DNA from: Roseibium aestuarii
Lineage (GTDB): Bacteria; Pseudomonadota; Alphaproteobacteria; Rhizobiales; Stappiaceae
Assembly: GCF_008477545.1 (NCBI RefSeq)
Contig: NZ_VORA01000002.1
Span: forward strand, 124,001 to 188,000
Length of the DNA: 64,000 bases
Direction of reading: 5' to 3'
Every line of letters begins with the position of its first letter. Positions within the stretch are counted from its first letter, which is position 1. Below the pieces are notes generated by a model that saw nothing but the letters and a program-made list of their open reading frames with translations, was not told where the DNA came from and did not search any database. Both the position numbers and the translations under genes were made by a program. Shown here one piece after another: positions 1 through 8,064 of the stretch.

Positions 1-94
1 ATCGCGCCGCCCCGGCCGGTCGAGGTCGTCATTTATGCTGAATCTAATACTCAAGTTAAAGCGGCGACGCAACCTCCCTCGGTCGGCAACCGAC

Positions 95-261
95 ATGCCG
101 GCCATCATTGCGGCACCGTCATTGGCGCAAGGTCATTGGTTCGAGGTCTCTGGGTCGGCGTCACTGGGTCGGCGTCACTGGGCTGGCATCATTGGGCCGG
201 CTTGAGTGGGCTGACTTCACCGGGTCGTCGTCAGTGGCGGCCGTCAAAGGGTCGGCGCAAC
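95..261. repeat. Degenerate 14-bp tandem repeat array
   Basis: About twelve consecutive 14-bp units. Two adjacent units are identical (151-164 and 165-178, TGGGTCGGCGTCAC). Flanking units keep the 14-bp phase but drift: 109-122, 123-136, 137-150 on the left and 179-192, 193-206, 207-220, 221-234 on the right; the last two units (about 235-261) need a one-base shift. Most units begin TGG and end TCA plus one base. The array lies about 140 bp upstream of tRNA-Thr. No credible gene covers it: open frames across it are short, lack ribosome binding sites and contain no recognisable domain. The rest of 1-397 shows nothing else I can name. Confidence 0.75.
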
Positions 262-397
262 GGTACCCACCCTCCCATGCGGCACGGCTCATGACGCTAG
301 TCCCTGCCTCTTCCTCTGGATAAACAGCAAGGACTTGCCCCGAAGCACGATTTCGGGCTGGCATCACGGAAACAATCTGCTAGAAGCACCACTCGGC

Positions 398-473
398 GCC
401 GGTATAGCTCAGCTGGTAGAGCACGTGATTTGTAATCTCGGGGTCGCGGGTTCGAATCCTGCTGCCGGCACCA
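398..473 (+). tRNA. tRNA-Thr (anticodon UGU)
   Basis: A 76-nt tRNA with CCA encoded. The acceptor stem GCCGGTA pairs with TGCCGGC, the discriminator base is A, the D arm carries AGCTGGTA, and the T arm carries GGTTCGAATCC. The anticodon loop reads TTTGTAA, giving anticodon TGT, which decodes ACA. The anticodon stem (CGTGA/TCTCG) has one T-T mismatch in the middle. No neighbouring tRNA is adjacent. Confidence 0.95.
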
Positions 474-760
474 GTCCCCCTTCTTTTTCCGATCTTTCAT
501 GACGCGTAGCTGCGCGCCTGCGCGGCCATCTGTGCGCTTTCCTACGCACCCGGGCTCACCCTGCGGCGTCAGGCGCTTGCCGCACCCGCGAGGGTTGCTT
601 GTGCGCAGCCCCCTGAAACTCCTAACATTGCATGAATGACGCAGGCTTGGCACCGCGCCCATTAACCCTTTGGAAAGGATGATGGGGACGACGCCCCCGG
701 TTTGCGTCTAAGGTTCCGGGCAGGGCAGCCTTCAGTTTTCTTGTTTCAGGTGCCGTTTTC
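474..760. other. Intergenic region, tRNA-Thr to sugar transferase
   Basis: About 290 bp with no supportable gene. The last 60 bp are locally T-rich and probably hold the promoter of the sugar transferase gene, but I cannot point to a clear -35/-10 pair. The start codon is not preceded by a strong Shine-Dalgarno sequence. Confidence 0.4.
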
Positions 761-1453
761 ATGACCCATGATTTTTATTCATTTGAAAAGACCGCGTCGG
801 GCCGCGCCCGGCTTCTGTTTCACCCCGGCGCAAGCCACACACGCCCCCTGAGCCAGCGCATTGCCAAGCGAAGCCTCGATCTTGTCGGTGCGACGGCCGG
901 GCTCGTTCTGCTCTCGCCGCTGCTGGCAGGCATTGCCATTGCCATCAAGGCGACAAGCCCGGGCCCGGTGCTCTTCCGCCAGGCCCGCCACGGGCTCGGC
1001 GGAGACACGTTCATCACCTACAAGTTCCGCTCCATGCACACCGACCGCTGCGACCAGTCGGGCGTGGCCCAGACCGTGGAGAACGATCCGCGCATCACGC
1101 CGCTCGGCCGCTTCCTGCGCCGCAGCAACTTCGACGAATTGCCGCAGCTTCTGAACATCCTGAAGGGGGACATGTCCCTCGTCGGGCCCCGGCCCCATGT
1201 GCCGGGCATGCGCGCAAACGGGGTGCCTTACGAGGAATTCGACCTGCGCTATCCCATGCGCCATCGCGTCAGGCCCGGCCTCACCGGACTGGCCCAGGTC
1301 AACGGATTTCGCGGCGAAACCCGTGATGCCCGCGCCGCGCGGGGCCGGCTGGAACTGGATCTCGAATACATCGAAACCCAGTCCCTCGCCCTGGATGTGA
1401 AGATCATCGCCCGCACTGTGGCTCAGGAATTCTTCCGCGCCAGCGGCTCCTGA
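761..1453 (+). CDS. Bacterial sugar transferase (ExoY/WcaJ C-terminal type)
   Basis: A 230-residue polyprenyl-phosphate hexose-1-phosphate transferase of the short, ExoY-like form (family PF02397). Such enzymes start exopolysaccharide or other glycan repeat-unit synthesis by moving a sugar phosphate from a UDP-sugar to undecaprenyl phosphate at the inner membrane. Visible hallmarks are one hydrophobic segment at about 41-62, the KFRSM motif at 88-92, DELPQLLN at 125-132 and MSLVGPRPH at 138-146, followed by the RPGLTGLAQV block. It has only the catalytic module and lacks the multi-membrane-span N-terminal part of WcaJ. No other polysaccharide gene is adjacent, so the product cannot be named. 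It converges on sitD with only 24 bp between. Confidence 0.9.
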   Translation: MTHDFYSFEKTASGRARLLFHPGASHTRPLSQRIAKRSLDLVGATAGLVLLSPLLAGIAIAIKATSPGPVLFRQARHGLGGDTFITYKFRSMHTDRCDQSGVAQTVENDPRITPLGRFLRRSNFDELPQLLNILKGDMSLVGPRPHVPGMRANGVPYEEFDLRYPMRHRVRPGLTGLAQVNGFRGETRDARAARGRLELDLEYIETQSLALDVKIIARTVAQEFFRASGS

Positions 1454-1477
1454 GCGGATCGTCTCGCGGACGGCCGG

Positions 1478-2320
1478 TCAGGCTTCGGCGTGACCGGCCC
1501 GCTCGGCCCGGCTCTGGCGCACCACCTTGACCCCGAAGGCCGCAAGGAAGAACACCGTCAGCAACAGAATGGCGGTGGGAGCCGGGGCACTGTCCAGGAA
1601 GAAGCTGAGATAGACGCCGCCGGTGAGGGCCAGCACGGTCACAGCCACGGCCACGCCCATCATCGGCGCAAAGCGGCGCGTCACCAGGAAGGCAATGGCG
1701 CCGGGCCCGATCAGCAGCCCGACCGCGAGGATCAGGCCGACCGCCTTCAGCGTTCCCACGATCGTCAGCGACAGCACCGCCAGCAGTCCGTAGTGGAGAA
1801 GGCGCACCGGCAGACCCAGCGCCTGCGCCTGGGCCGGATCGAAGGCCTGCAGCAGCAGGTCCTTCCAGAACACCAGCAGAAGCCCGGTGACGACCAGCGA
1901 GATCAGCCCCGCGGTCAGCAGGTCATCGCTGCCCACCCCCAGCATGTTGCCGAAGAGAATGTGGTCGAGGTGCACGTTGGTGGAGATCTTGGTGTAGAGC
2001 ACCAGCCCGAAGCCGAACATGCCCGAAAACACGACGCCCATCACCGTGTCCTGCTTCACCCGGCTGTTCTCCTTGAGGTAGCCGGTGGCGAGCGCGCAAA
2101 CCATGCCCGCGGCAAAGGCCCCGATCATCAGGGGAATGTTGAGGATATAGGCAATCACCACCCCGGGCAGAACCGCGTGGGAAATCGCATCCCCCATCAG
2201 CGACCAGCCCTTGAGGACGAGGAAACAGGACAGGATGGCCGTGGGCGGCGCCAGCAGCAGGGCCACCAGAAAGGCGTTCTGCATGAAGGGAAACTGGAAG
2301 GGCAGCAGATACTCGTCCAT
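1478..2320 (-). CDS. sitD: Manganese/iron ABC transporter permease SitD
   Basis: A 280-residue ABC-3 family permease (PF00950) with about eight hydrophobic segments, the second of two membrane subunits in this importer. The frame stays open well upstream, but the start at 2320 is chosen because the ATG overlaps the stop codon of the preceding permease as ATGA and the family N-terminus begins there. It carries the typical block near residue 40-60 (GWSLMGDAISHAVLPG), shared with its partner. Two permeases after one ATPase is the SitABCD/YfeABCD layout for Mn(II)/Fe(II), unlike ZnuABC, which has one. Last gene of the operon. Confidence 0.88.
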   Translation of the reverse strand: MDEYLLPFQFPFMQNAFLVALLLAPPTAILSCFLVLKGWSLMGDAISHAVLPGVVIAYILNIPLMIGAFAAGMVCALATGYLKENSRVKQDTVMGVVFSGMFGFGLVLYTKISTNVHLDHILFGNMLGVGSDDLLTAGLISLVVTGLLLVFWKDLLLQAFDPAQAQALGLPVRLLHYGLLAVLSLTIVGTLKAVGLILAVGLLIGPGAIAFLVTRRFAPMMGVAVAVTVLALTGGVYLSFFLDSAPAPTAILLLTVFFLAAFGVKVVRQSRAERAGHAEA

Positions 2321-3201
2321 CAGCGGATCTCCTCGCCCGGCAGGGCCAGCGCCTCGCCCCTGCGACGCCGCGACGCCAGGAGCCCGTGTTTCGGTGCCAC
2401 CACGAAAACCACCAGGAAGACCAGCGTCTGCAGGGTGATGATCAGTCCGCCCGTCGCCCCGTCGAGGAAATAGGACAGATAGGCCCCGACGAAGCTGGTC
2501 ATCGCGCCGATCAGCACGCTCAACAGCAGGAGCCGCTGGAACCGGTCGCACAGCAGATAGGCGGTCGCGCCTGGCGTCACCACCATGGCAATCACCAGAA
2601 ACGCCCCCACGGTCTGGAGCGCGGCCACACAGCAGGCCGACAGCAGCACGAAAAAGAGGAACTTCAGCCGTCCGGGCTTCAAGCCGATGGAGCGGGCGTG
2701 ATTCTCGTCGAAGAAGGCGACCATCAGGTCCTTCCACTTCAGCAGGAGGATCACCAGCGACACCAGACCGATGGCCACCAGCTGGAGCGTGTCCTCCGGG
2801 GTGATGGCCAGGATGTTGCCCAGAATGATCGTCTGCACGTCCACCTGCACCGGCGAGACGGAGACCATGAAAAGCCCGAGACCGAAGAAGCCGGTGAAGA
2901 TCAGGCCGATCACCGTGTCTTCCTTCAGCCCCGTTCGCTGGTTGAGAAACAGCATGGCGCCCGCCGCCAGACCGCCGGAGAGAAAGGCGCCCAGCGCGAA
3001 GGGGAGGCCCAACATGTAGGCCCCCGCCACGCCGGGGACGATGGAGTGGCTGAGCGCGTCGCCGATCAGCGACCATCCCTTCAGCATCAGATAGGCAGAG
3101 AGGAACGCGCAAACCCCGCCCACCAGCGCGCTGACCAGAATGGCGCTGGTCATGTAGCCGTAGGAAAAGGGCTCCAGCAGGGTTGAGAGGAGAGGCATCA
3201 T
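2320..3201 (-). CDS. sitC: Manganese/iron ABC transporter permease SitC
   Basis: A 293-residue ABC-3 family integral membrane permease, homologous to the neighbouring SitD (GWSLIGDALSHSIVPG at about 43-58). It forms the metal translocation path with SitD. Start and stop both overlap neighbours by ATGA junctions (stop of the ATPase at 3198-3200; start of SitD at 2320), so the genes are translationally coupled. It begins with two consecutive Met codons, either of which could be used. Confidence 0.88.
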   Translation of the reverse strand: MMPLLSTLLEPFSYGYMTSAILVSALVGGVCAFLSAYLMLKGWSLIGDALSHSIVPGVAGAYMLGLPFALGAFLSGGLAAGAMLFLNQRTGLKEDTVIGLIFTGFFGLGLFMVSVSPVQVDVQTIILGNILAITPEDTLQLVAIGLVSLVILLLKWKDLMVAFFDENHARSIGLKPGRLKFLFFVLLSACCVAALQTVGAFLVIAMVVTPGATAYLLCDRFQRLLLLSVLIGAMTSFVGAYLSYFLDGATGGLIITLQTLVFLVVFVVAPKHGLLASRRRRGEALALPGEEIR

Positions 3202-4142
3202 GACGCGGCTCCCTGCCCGCCGGTCGGGTCCTGCCCGGCCGCCGGTCCCTCGCCCCGCGCCGTCGTCGTGCGGGTTTCATCGGCATAGAGCACGAAGGGC
3301 CGCTCGTCGTCGGTGATGATCGTCACCTGACGCGCGTCATCATCATCATGCAGATCCGAGCCGCCGAGCACGAAGTGCCGCAGCACGCCGCCGAAGGCGC
3401 GTTCGAGATTGTCGCGCGTGAATATCTCGGGTGTCGGTCCATAGGCCAGAACCGTGCCCTTGACCAGAATGGTCTGGTCGCAGAACTCCGGCACGGACCC
3501 GAGATTATGAGTGGAGACGAGCATCACCTTGCCCTCGGCGCGCAATTCGCGCAGCAGCTCGATGATCGCCTCTTCCGTCTGCACGTCCACGCCGGTGAAG
3601 GGCTCGTCCAGCAGGATCACCTCGCCCTCCTGGGCAAGCGCGCGGGCCAGGAACACCCGCTTGCGCTGACCGCCGGAGAGTTCGCCGATCTGCCGTTTCG
3701 CGAAGGGCAGCATGTTGACGCGCTCGAGCGCCGTGCGCACCGCATCCCGGTCGCGCGCGGAGGGAATGCGCAGGAAACCCATGCGCCCGTAGCGCCCCAT
3801 CATCACCACGTCTTCCACGAGAACGGGGAAGCTCCAGTCCACCTCTTCGGCCTGGGGCACATAGGCGACCGCCCCGGACTTCAGGGCCTTGGCGACCCCT
3901 TGGCCCAGGATCGACACCTCGCCGCCGCTGAGCGGCAGGAAGCCCATCAGCGCCTTGAACAGGGTCGACTTGCCCGCGCCATTGACGCCGACAAGGGCGG
4001 AGATGCTGCCGCGCGGCACGCTGAACGTGGCGTGGCGCAGGGCCGTCACCCCGTTGCGATAGGAAACGGTCATGTCCCGGGCCCAGACGCCGGCGCGGGA
4101 GGGATCTGCAGTCTGGAAATCGTCGTGGGTCGAATGCGTCAC
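3198..4142 (-). CDS. sitB: Manganese/iron ABC transporter ATP-binding protein SitB
   Basis: A 314-residue ABC ATPase that powers the SitCD permease. Walker A is GVNGAGKST at 52-60, the signature is LSGGQRKR, Walker B with the catalytic Glu is VILLDEPFTGVD, and the H-loop is VSTHN. The C-terminus extends about 40 residues beyond a usual SitB and is rich in Asp, Arg and Gly, with no recognised domain. The start codon is GTG at 4140-4142. The gene follows sitA after 78 bp and overlaps sitC by 4 bp. Confidence 0.88.
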   Translation of the reverse strand: MTHSTHDDFQTADPSRAGVWARDMTVSYRNGVTALRHATFSVPRGSISALVGVNGAGKSTLFKALMGFLPLSGGEVSILGQGVAKALKSGAVAYVPQAEEVDWSFPVLVEDVVMMGRYGRMGFLRIPSARDRDAVRTALERVNMLPFAKRQIGELSGGQRKRVFLARALAQEGEVILLDEPFTGVDVQTEEAIIELLRELRAEGKVMLVSTHNLGSVPEFCDQTILVKGTVLAYGPTPEIFTRDNLERAFGGVLRHFVLGGSDLHDDDDARQVTIITDDERPFVLYADETRTTTARGEGPAAGQDPTGGQGAAS

Positions 4143-4220
4143 GAAATGCGTCCTTCGGGAGCCCCTGGCGCCCTTGCTGGAAAAGGCGCCGCCCCTCTCC
4201 GGACGACGCCCGAGAGAAAT

Positions 4221-5177
4221 CTAGTTCGATGTGCCGGCGAGACCATGCACCACGGTGGAGGTGGTCGTTCGCAGCAGATCCAGATAGGTCGGCACGGGGC
4301 CATCCGGCGTCGACAGGCTGTCGACGAAGAGATCGCCGCCATAGCGGGCACCGGTCTCCCGCGCCACCTGCTTCGCCGGATCCGTGTTGACGGTGCTCTC
4401 GCAGAACACCGCCGGGATCTTGTTGGTCCGGACCGTGTCGATCACCTTCTTCACCTGTTGCGGCGTGCCGGTCTGGTCAGCGTTGATCGGCCAGAGGTAG
4501 AGTTCCTTCAGCCCCAGATCCCGCGCCAGATAGGAAAACGCGCCCTCGCAGGAAACGAGCCAGCGCTGATCCTCCGGGATCTCCCGGACCATGGCCGCCA
4601 GCGGCTCGAGCGCGGACCGGATCTCGGCCCGATAGGCCTCCGCATTGGCGCGATAGGTCTCGGCATTTTCCGGATCATGCGCGACCAGCGCCCTCTCGAT
4701 GTTGTCGACATAGATCAGCGCATTGGTGGGCGACATCCAGGCATGGGGGTTAGGCTTGCCTTCATAGCTCCCCTCCCCGATGGCGATGGGCTCCACACCG
4801 TCGGACAGCACCACGGAGGGCAATCCGCCGAGATTGGAGAGGAACTGCTCGAACCAGAGCTCCAGGTTCATGCCGTTCCACACCACCAGATCCGCATCAT
4901 GGGCGCGAAGAAGATCGCGCGGCGTGGGCTCGTAGCGGTGGATCTCCGCACCCGGCCGGGTGATGCTTTCCACCTCGGCCGCGTCACCCGCCACCCGCCG
5001 CACCATGTCTGCGATCACCGTGAAGGTGGTCACCACCTTGAACTCGGCCGCCTGCACCGGGGTCACAGCCACCGCCCCCAGCCACAGCCCTCCGGCCAGA
5101 GCCGAGCCCGCAAGGGAGCGGGCCATCAGGGGCAGGCGACGGCAGAGCTTGGACAAGGCACGCGGGGCGCAAGACAT
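4221..5177 (-). CDS. sitA: Manganese/iron-binding periplasmic protein SitA
   Basis: A 318-residue cluster A-I metal-binding lipocalin-unrelated solute receptor (TroA/SitA family) that delivers Mn(II) or Fe(II) to the SitBCD transporter. Metal ligands expected for SitA are visible: His in GAEIHRYEPTP, His in NPHAWMSP, Glu in SCEGAFSYLA and Asp in WPINADQTGTP. The His-rich loop of zinc-specific ZnuA is absent. A signal peptide ends near PVQAAEF. The frame is open to 5300, but the start at 5177 gives a normal signal peptide; an internal ATG at 5126 is the alternative. First gene of sitABCD, with a Mur-like box upstream. Confidence 0.88.
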   Translation of the reverse strand: MSCAPRALSKLCRRLPLMARSLAGSALAGGLWLGAVAVTPVQAAEFKVVTTFTVIADMVRRVAGDAAEVESITRPGAEIHRYEPTPRDLLRAHDADLVVWNGMNLELWFEQFLSNLGGLPSVVLSDGVEPIAIGEGSYEGKPNPHAWMSPTNALIYVDNIERALVAHDPENAETYRANAEAYRAEIRSALEPLAAMVREIPEDQRWLVSCEGAFSYLARDLGLKELYLWPINADQTGTPQQVKKVIDTVRTNKIPAVFCESTVNTDPAKQVARETGARYGGDLFVDSLSTPDGPVPTYLDLLRTTTSTVVHGLAGTSN

Positions 5178-5281
5178 GACATCACTTTCTGCAAGACACT
5201 GGAACGGAAACGGGCGGAAGAGCCGATCCGAAGGGGGAGAACAGGCACAGGGGCACGGAGGTCCTGCGCCTGAAATGATAA

Positions 5282-5296
5282 TGCGAATGATTTGCA
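5282..5296 (-). promoter_or_regulatory. Mur/Fur-like operator upstream of sitA
   Basis: The 15-bp sequence TGCGAATGATTTGCA is an inverted repeat with one mismatched pair (TGC.AAT.ATT.GCA), about 105 bp upstream of the sitA start. It resembles the Mur-responsive elements in front of alphaproteobacterial sit operons, where the Fur paralogue Mur represses with Mn(II). A second TGCA-bearing half (ATGCAAT) follows at 5307-5313. The assignment rests on pattern and position only. Confidence 0.6.
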
Positions 5297-5445
5297 ACAA
5301 GTCAAATGCAATCTCGCGACGGGGTCCATGACAGGATGACCGCCCGGTTTCGCAAGGCCCATTCAGCCCCGATTAACGGCTGAACGCTAGGCTTTCCTTT
5401 CAAGATGGCGGGCAAGGCCCGGTCTTTTGCCGAGGGAGGTTCCCC

Positions 5446-6423
5446 ATGCCCGTGTCATTGCGCCGCTTCTCCGGCCCGGCCGCAGTCACGGCGCCCGCGT
5501 GCCGCAAGCCGCGGATCACCGCACTTGCCCGTCGCGCCCGACGCGCGCTCTCCTTTGTCGGGCTGACGGTCCTTCTGAGTCTTCCACCTGCCCTTGCCGT
5601 GGCCCAGACGGCTGAGCCTCTGCCGCCCCTGCCGGGCGTCGCGCCGGGTCTCGGCAAGGACGGGCTCGCGATCATCGACAGCGACGCCCATCCCTGGGCC
5701 TCCATCGGCCGGGTCAACCGGGCGGGATACCGCAGCACCTCCATGTGCACCGGCACCCTGATCCGCCCGGATGTGGTCCTCACCGCCGCCCACTGCCTCT
5801 TCGACCGGGTGACCGGCACCCCCTTCCGGCCGGAAGACGTGGTGTTCCTGGCCGGCGTGCGTCGGGAAGACTATTCCGCCCGCCTGCAGGCCGCCTGTTT
5901 CCGCGTCGACCCGGATTACGACCCCAAGGCCACGCCTCAGCTCCAGACCCTCTATTCCGACGTGGCCCTGATCATTCTGGACCGTCCCTCCGACCTGCCC
6001 CTGGTCGATCAGGTTTCTCCGCTGGATACCGCCCTGCCGGAGCGCGACGCGACGCTCGTCTCCGTCGGCTATCACAAGGACCGACGCTTCCTGCCCACGG
6101 CCGATCCTGCCTGCCACGTGATCGGCGCGGTGGAAGGCAGCTGGGTCACGGATTGCCAGACCAAGCAGGGCGCATCGGGCGGACCGGTCTTCCTGCGCGA
6201 CAGGGGCGAGCTGAAGATCGCCGCCATCATGTCGGCGACTGCCGGCGAAAAGGCTTCCGTCGTGGTGCCCCACACCCGCTGGCAGCCGCTTCTGGCCACC
6301 GCCAGCTGCGACGCCTTCGCCCCCGTCCCGCTCTCCGACACAGTGCCCTTTGAGGGAGTACCCGGCGAGGGCGATCATGCTCCCGACCCGGGGGCCGCTC
6401 CCCTGAGGCCAGCCCTCGACTGA
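5446..6423 (+). CDS. Secreted trypsin-like serine protease
   Basis: A 325-residue S1-family (chymotrypsin fold) protease with an export signal (Arg-rich start, hydrophobic stretch at about 36-52, cleavage likely after AVA). The catalytic triad is complete: His116 in LTAAHC, Asp172 in SDVALI, Ser244 in GASGGPVF. Cysteines at about 101/117 and 223/237 could form disulfides, as expected for a periplasmic or secreted enzyme. No PDZ domain follows, so it is not a DegP-type protease. A GGAGG motif seven bases ahead of the ATG supports the start. Substrate unknown. Confidence 0.85.
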   Translation: MPVSLRRFSGPAAVTAPACRKPRITALARRARRALSFVGLTVLLSLPPALAVAQTAEPLPPLPGVAPGLGKDGLAIIDSDAHPWASIGRVNRAGYRSTSMCTGTLIRPDVVLTAAHCLFDRVTGTPFRPEDVVFLAGVRREDYSARLQAACFRVDPDYDPKATPQLQTLYSDVALIILDRPSDLPLVDQVSPLDTALPERDATLVSVGYHKDRRFLPTADPACHVIGAVEGSWVTDCQTKQGASGGPVFLRDRGELKIAAIMSATAGEKASVVVPHTRWQPLLATASCDAFAPVPLSDTVPFEGVPGEGDHAPDPGAAPLRPALD

Positions 6424-6523
6424 GGCTCACCCGTCAAAATAGCCGTGGCCAATCAGGGCACCGTCCTGTTAAGTATCCCGAGACCCGACGGGTCACGGCA
6501 CGCAACACTCGACGCAGGCAGAC

Positions 6524-7333
6524 ATGCAGGACCTGATGGACGCACCGCTGGACACGCTCTCTCCGCGGAGCCTGGAGCACATCGGTTTCGTGGCGAGCGG
6601 CACGCCGGAGGCCAACGCCGCGCTCGAAGAGCTCACCGGCGTCTATGGCAACGTTCCCCTCACCGAAGCGGATGTGATCGTGGCCCTGGGCGGCGACGGC
6701 CTCATGCTGCAGACGCTCCACGCCTACATGGGCTCCGGCACGCCGATCTACGGCATGAACCGGGGCTCCGTCGGCTTCCTCATGAACGAATACAAGGTGG
6801 AAGGCCTGCGCGAGCGTCTCGCCACGGCCGAGGTGACAACCATTCACCCCCTGGGCATGGAGGTGGTGGACCAGACCGGCCATATCCACCACGCCAAGGC
6901 GATCAACGAGGTTTCGCTCCTGCGCCAGACCTCCCAGGCGGCCCGCCTGCGCATTTCCGTCGACCGCCGGGTGCGGCTGGAGGAGCTGATCTGCGACGGC
7001 TGTCTTGTGGCGACGCCGGCCGGCAGCACCGCCTACAACCTCTCCGCCCACGGGCCAATCCTGCCCCTGCAGGCTCCGCTGCTGGCGCTCACCCCCATCA
7101 GCCCCTTCCGTCCCCGCCGCTGGCGCGGTGCCCTTCTGCCCAACCGGGCAAAGGTCGACATCGACGTGCTGGAGCCGCGCAAGCGCCCGGTCAGCGCCTC
7201 GGCCGACCACGCGGAGATCCGCAACGTCGCCCGTGTGTCCCTGTGGGAAGAAAGCAGCATCGACGGGCTGATCATGTTCGATGGCGACCACGGCTGGGAC
7301 GAGCGCATCCTCACCGAAATGTTCCGCTACTGA
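6524..7333 (+). CDS. nadK: NAD kinase
   Basis: A 269-residue ATP-NAD kinase that phosphorylates NAD to NADP in the cytosol. The diagnostic GGDG motif sits at 56-59, followed by the [10 protein letters not shown] block and the NAD-binding region with [18 protein letters not shown]. Length is slightly above the rhizobial form (about 255-260) because of a roughly 15-residue N-terminal lead, so an internal start is possible. An AGG lies five bases before the chosen ATG. It stands alone, about 100 bp after the protease. Confidence 0.92.
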   Translation: MQDLMDAPLDTLSPRSLEHIGFVASGTPEANAALEELTGVYGNVPLTEADVIVALGGDGLMLQTLHAYMGSGTPIYGMNRGSVGFLMNEYKVEGLRERLATAEVTTIHPLGMEVVDQTGHIHHAKAINEVSLLRQTSQAARLRISVDRRVRLEELICDGCLVATPAGSTAYNLSAHGPILPLQAPLLALTPISPFRPRRWRGALLPNRAKVDIDVLEPRKRPVSASADHAEIRNVARVSLWEESSIDGLIMFDGDHGWDERILTEMFRY

Positions 7334-7400
7334 TCCTCCCGCGACAAGATATCGCTAAAATTTTCGAGGCCCTTGTCATCGGTGCGTGAGGGAATCAACG

Positions 7401-7442
7401 TATAATCGGAAAAGCATTTTTTCCTGCGCGCGAAAGCGCAGG
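7401..7442 (+). promoter_or_regulatory. Candidate -10 box and leader hairpin before the Hpt gene
   Basis: TATAAT at 7401-7406 matches the -10 consensus exactly. A TTGTCA at 7373-7378 resembles a -35 box, but the 22-bp spacing is too long, so the true -35 is uncertain. A 7-bp hairpin (CCTGCGC 7423-7429, GCGCAGG 7436-7442, loop GCGAAA) would be in the leader just before the start codon region. Confidence 0.35.
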
Positions 7443-7467
7443 GCCCGAGGAATGAAACGGAACGAGA

Positions 7468-8010
7468 ATGACCAGCGCTGACAAACCGTCCGAAGACGTC
7501 GAGTACATCACGCCACCGGATGAATGGCGCAAGAAGGTGCGTGTCATGAGCAAGCGCGAGGCCGCAAAATTCGATCCGGTCAAGGCGGCCGAGCAGGCCA
7601 TTGCCCGGCTGGCCAAGAACTTTCCCAACTGGATGGAAACAGAGGCGCGCGCGCTGGTCGAACAGCATGACGTCATCCGCCGGGACGGCCTGAACGCCGA
7701 CACCCTCGATCCGCTCTATCAGGCCGCCCACAACATCAAGGGCCAAGCCCAGACCCTCGGCTATCCGCTGATCGGTGAAGTGGCCGGCAGCCTCTGCACG
7801 CTCATTGAATGCGTGCCCTCGGTGGACAAGATCCCCCCGGCTCTTCTGGCCCGCCACGTGGAATCCATCCGCGCAATGGTTCTGGAAAATGCCCGGGACG
7901 AAAACAACCAGACCGGTGCCGAGCTTCTGGCCACCCTGCGCTCCGTGACGGCAGACGTCATCGCCCCCTATGCCGCGGCACGGGAAGACGACGAGGCCTC
8001 CTCCTTCTAG
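7468..8010 (+). CDS. Hpt domain phosphotransfer protein
   Basis: A 180-residue protein with one histidine phosphotransfer domain. His88 in QAAHNIKGQAQTLG is the expected phospho-acceptor; the domain spans about 40-165 and is helical. The first 35 residues look disordered. Hpt proteins relay phosphate between hybrid kinases and response regulators. The alphaproteobacterial ChpT/CtrA relay uses a different fold, so this protein is not ChpT. No kinase or regulator is adjacent, so its partners cannot be read from context. Confidence 0.8.
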   Translation: MTSADKPSEDVEYITPPDEWRKKVRVMSKREAAKFDPVKAAEQAIARLAKNFPNWMETEARALVEQHDVIRRDGLNADTLDPLYQAAHNIKGQAQTLGYPLIGEVAGSLCTLIECVPSVDKIPPALLARHVESIRAMVLENARDENNQTGAELLATLRSVTADVIAPYAAAREDDEASSF

Positions 8011-8064
8011 GATCTGTTTTCAGACGGCGCGCCGGGCCGGATCCTGGCCCGTGTCGCGGCTGTT

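Noticed and set aside
1478..3286. Single 602-codon frame covering both permeases
   Set aside because: The first part is out of frame with the sitC protein; the two permeases are separate genes overlapping at 2320 by ATGA.
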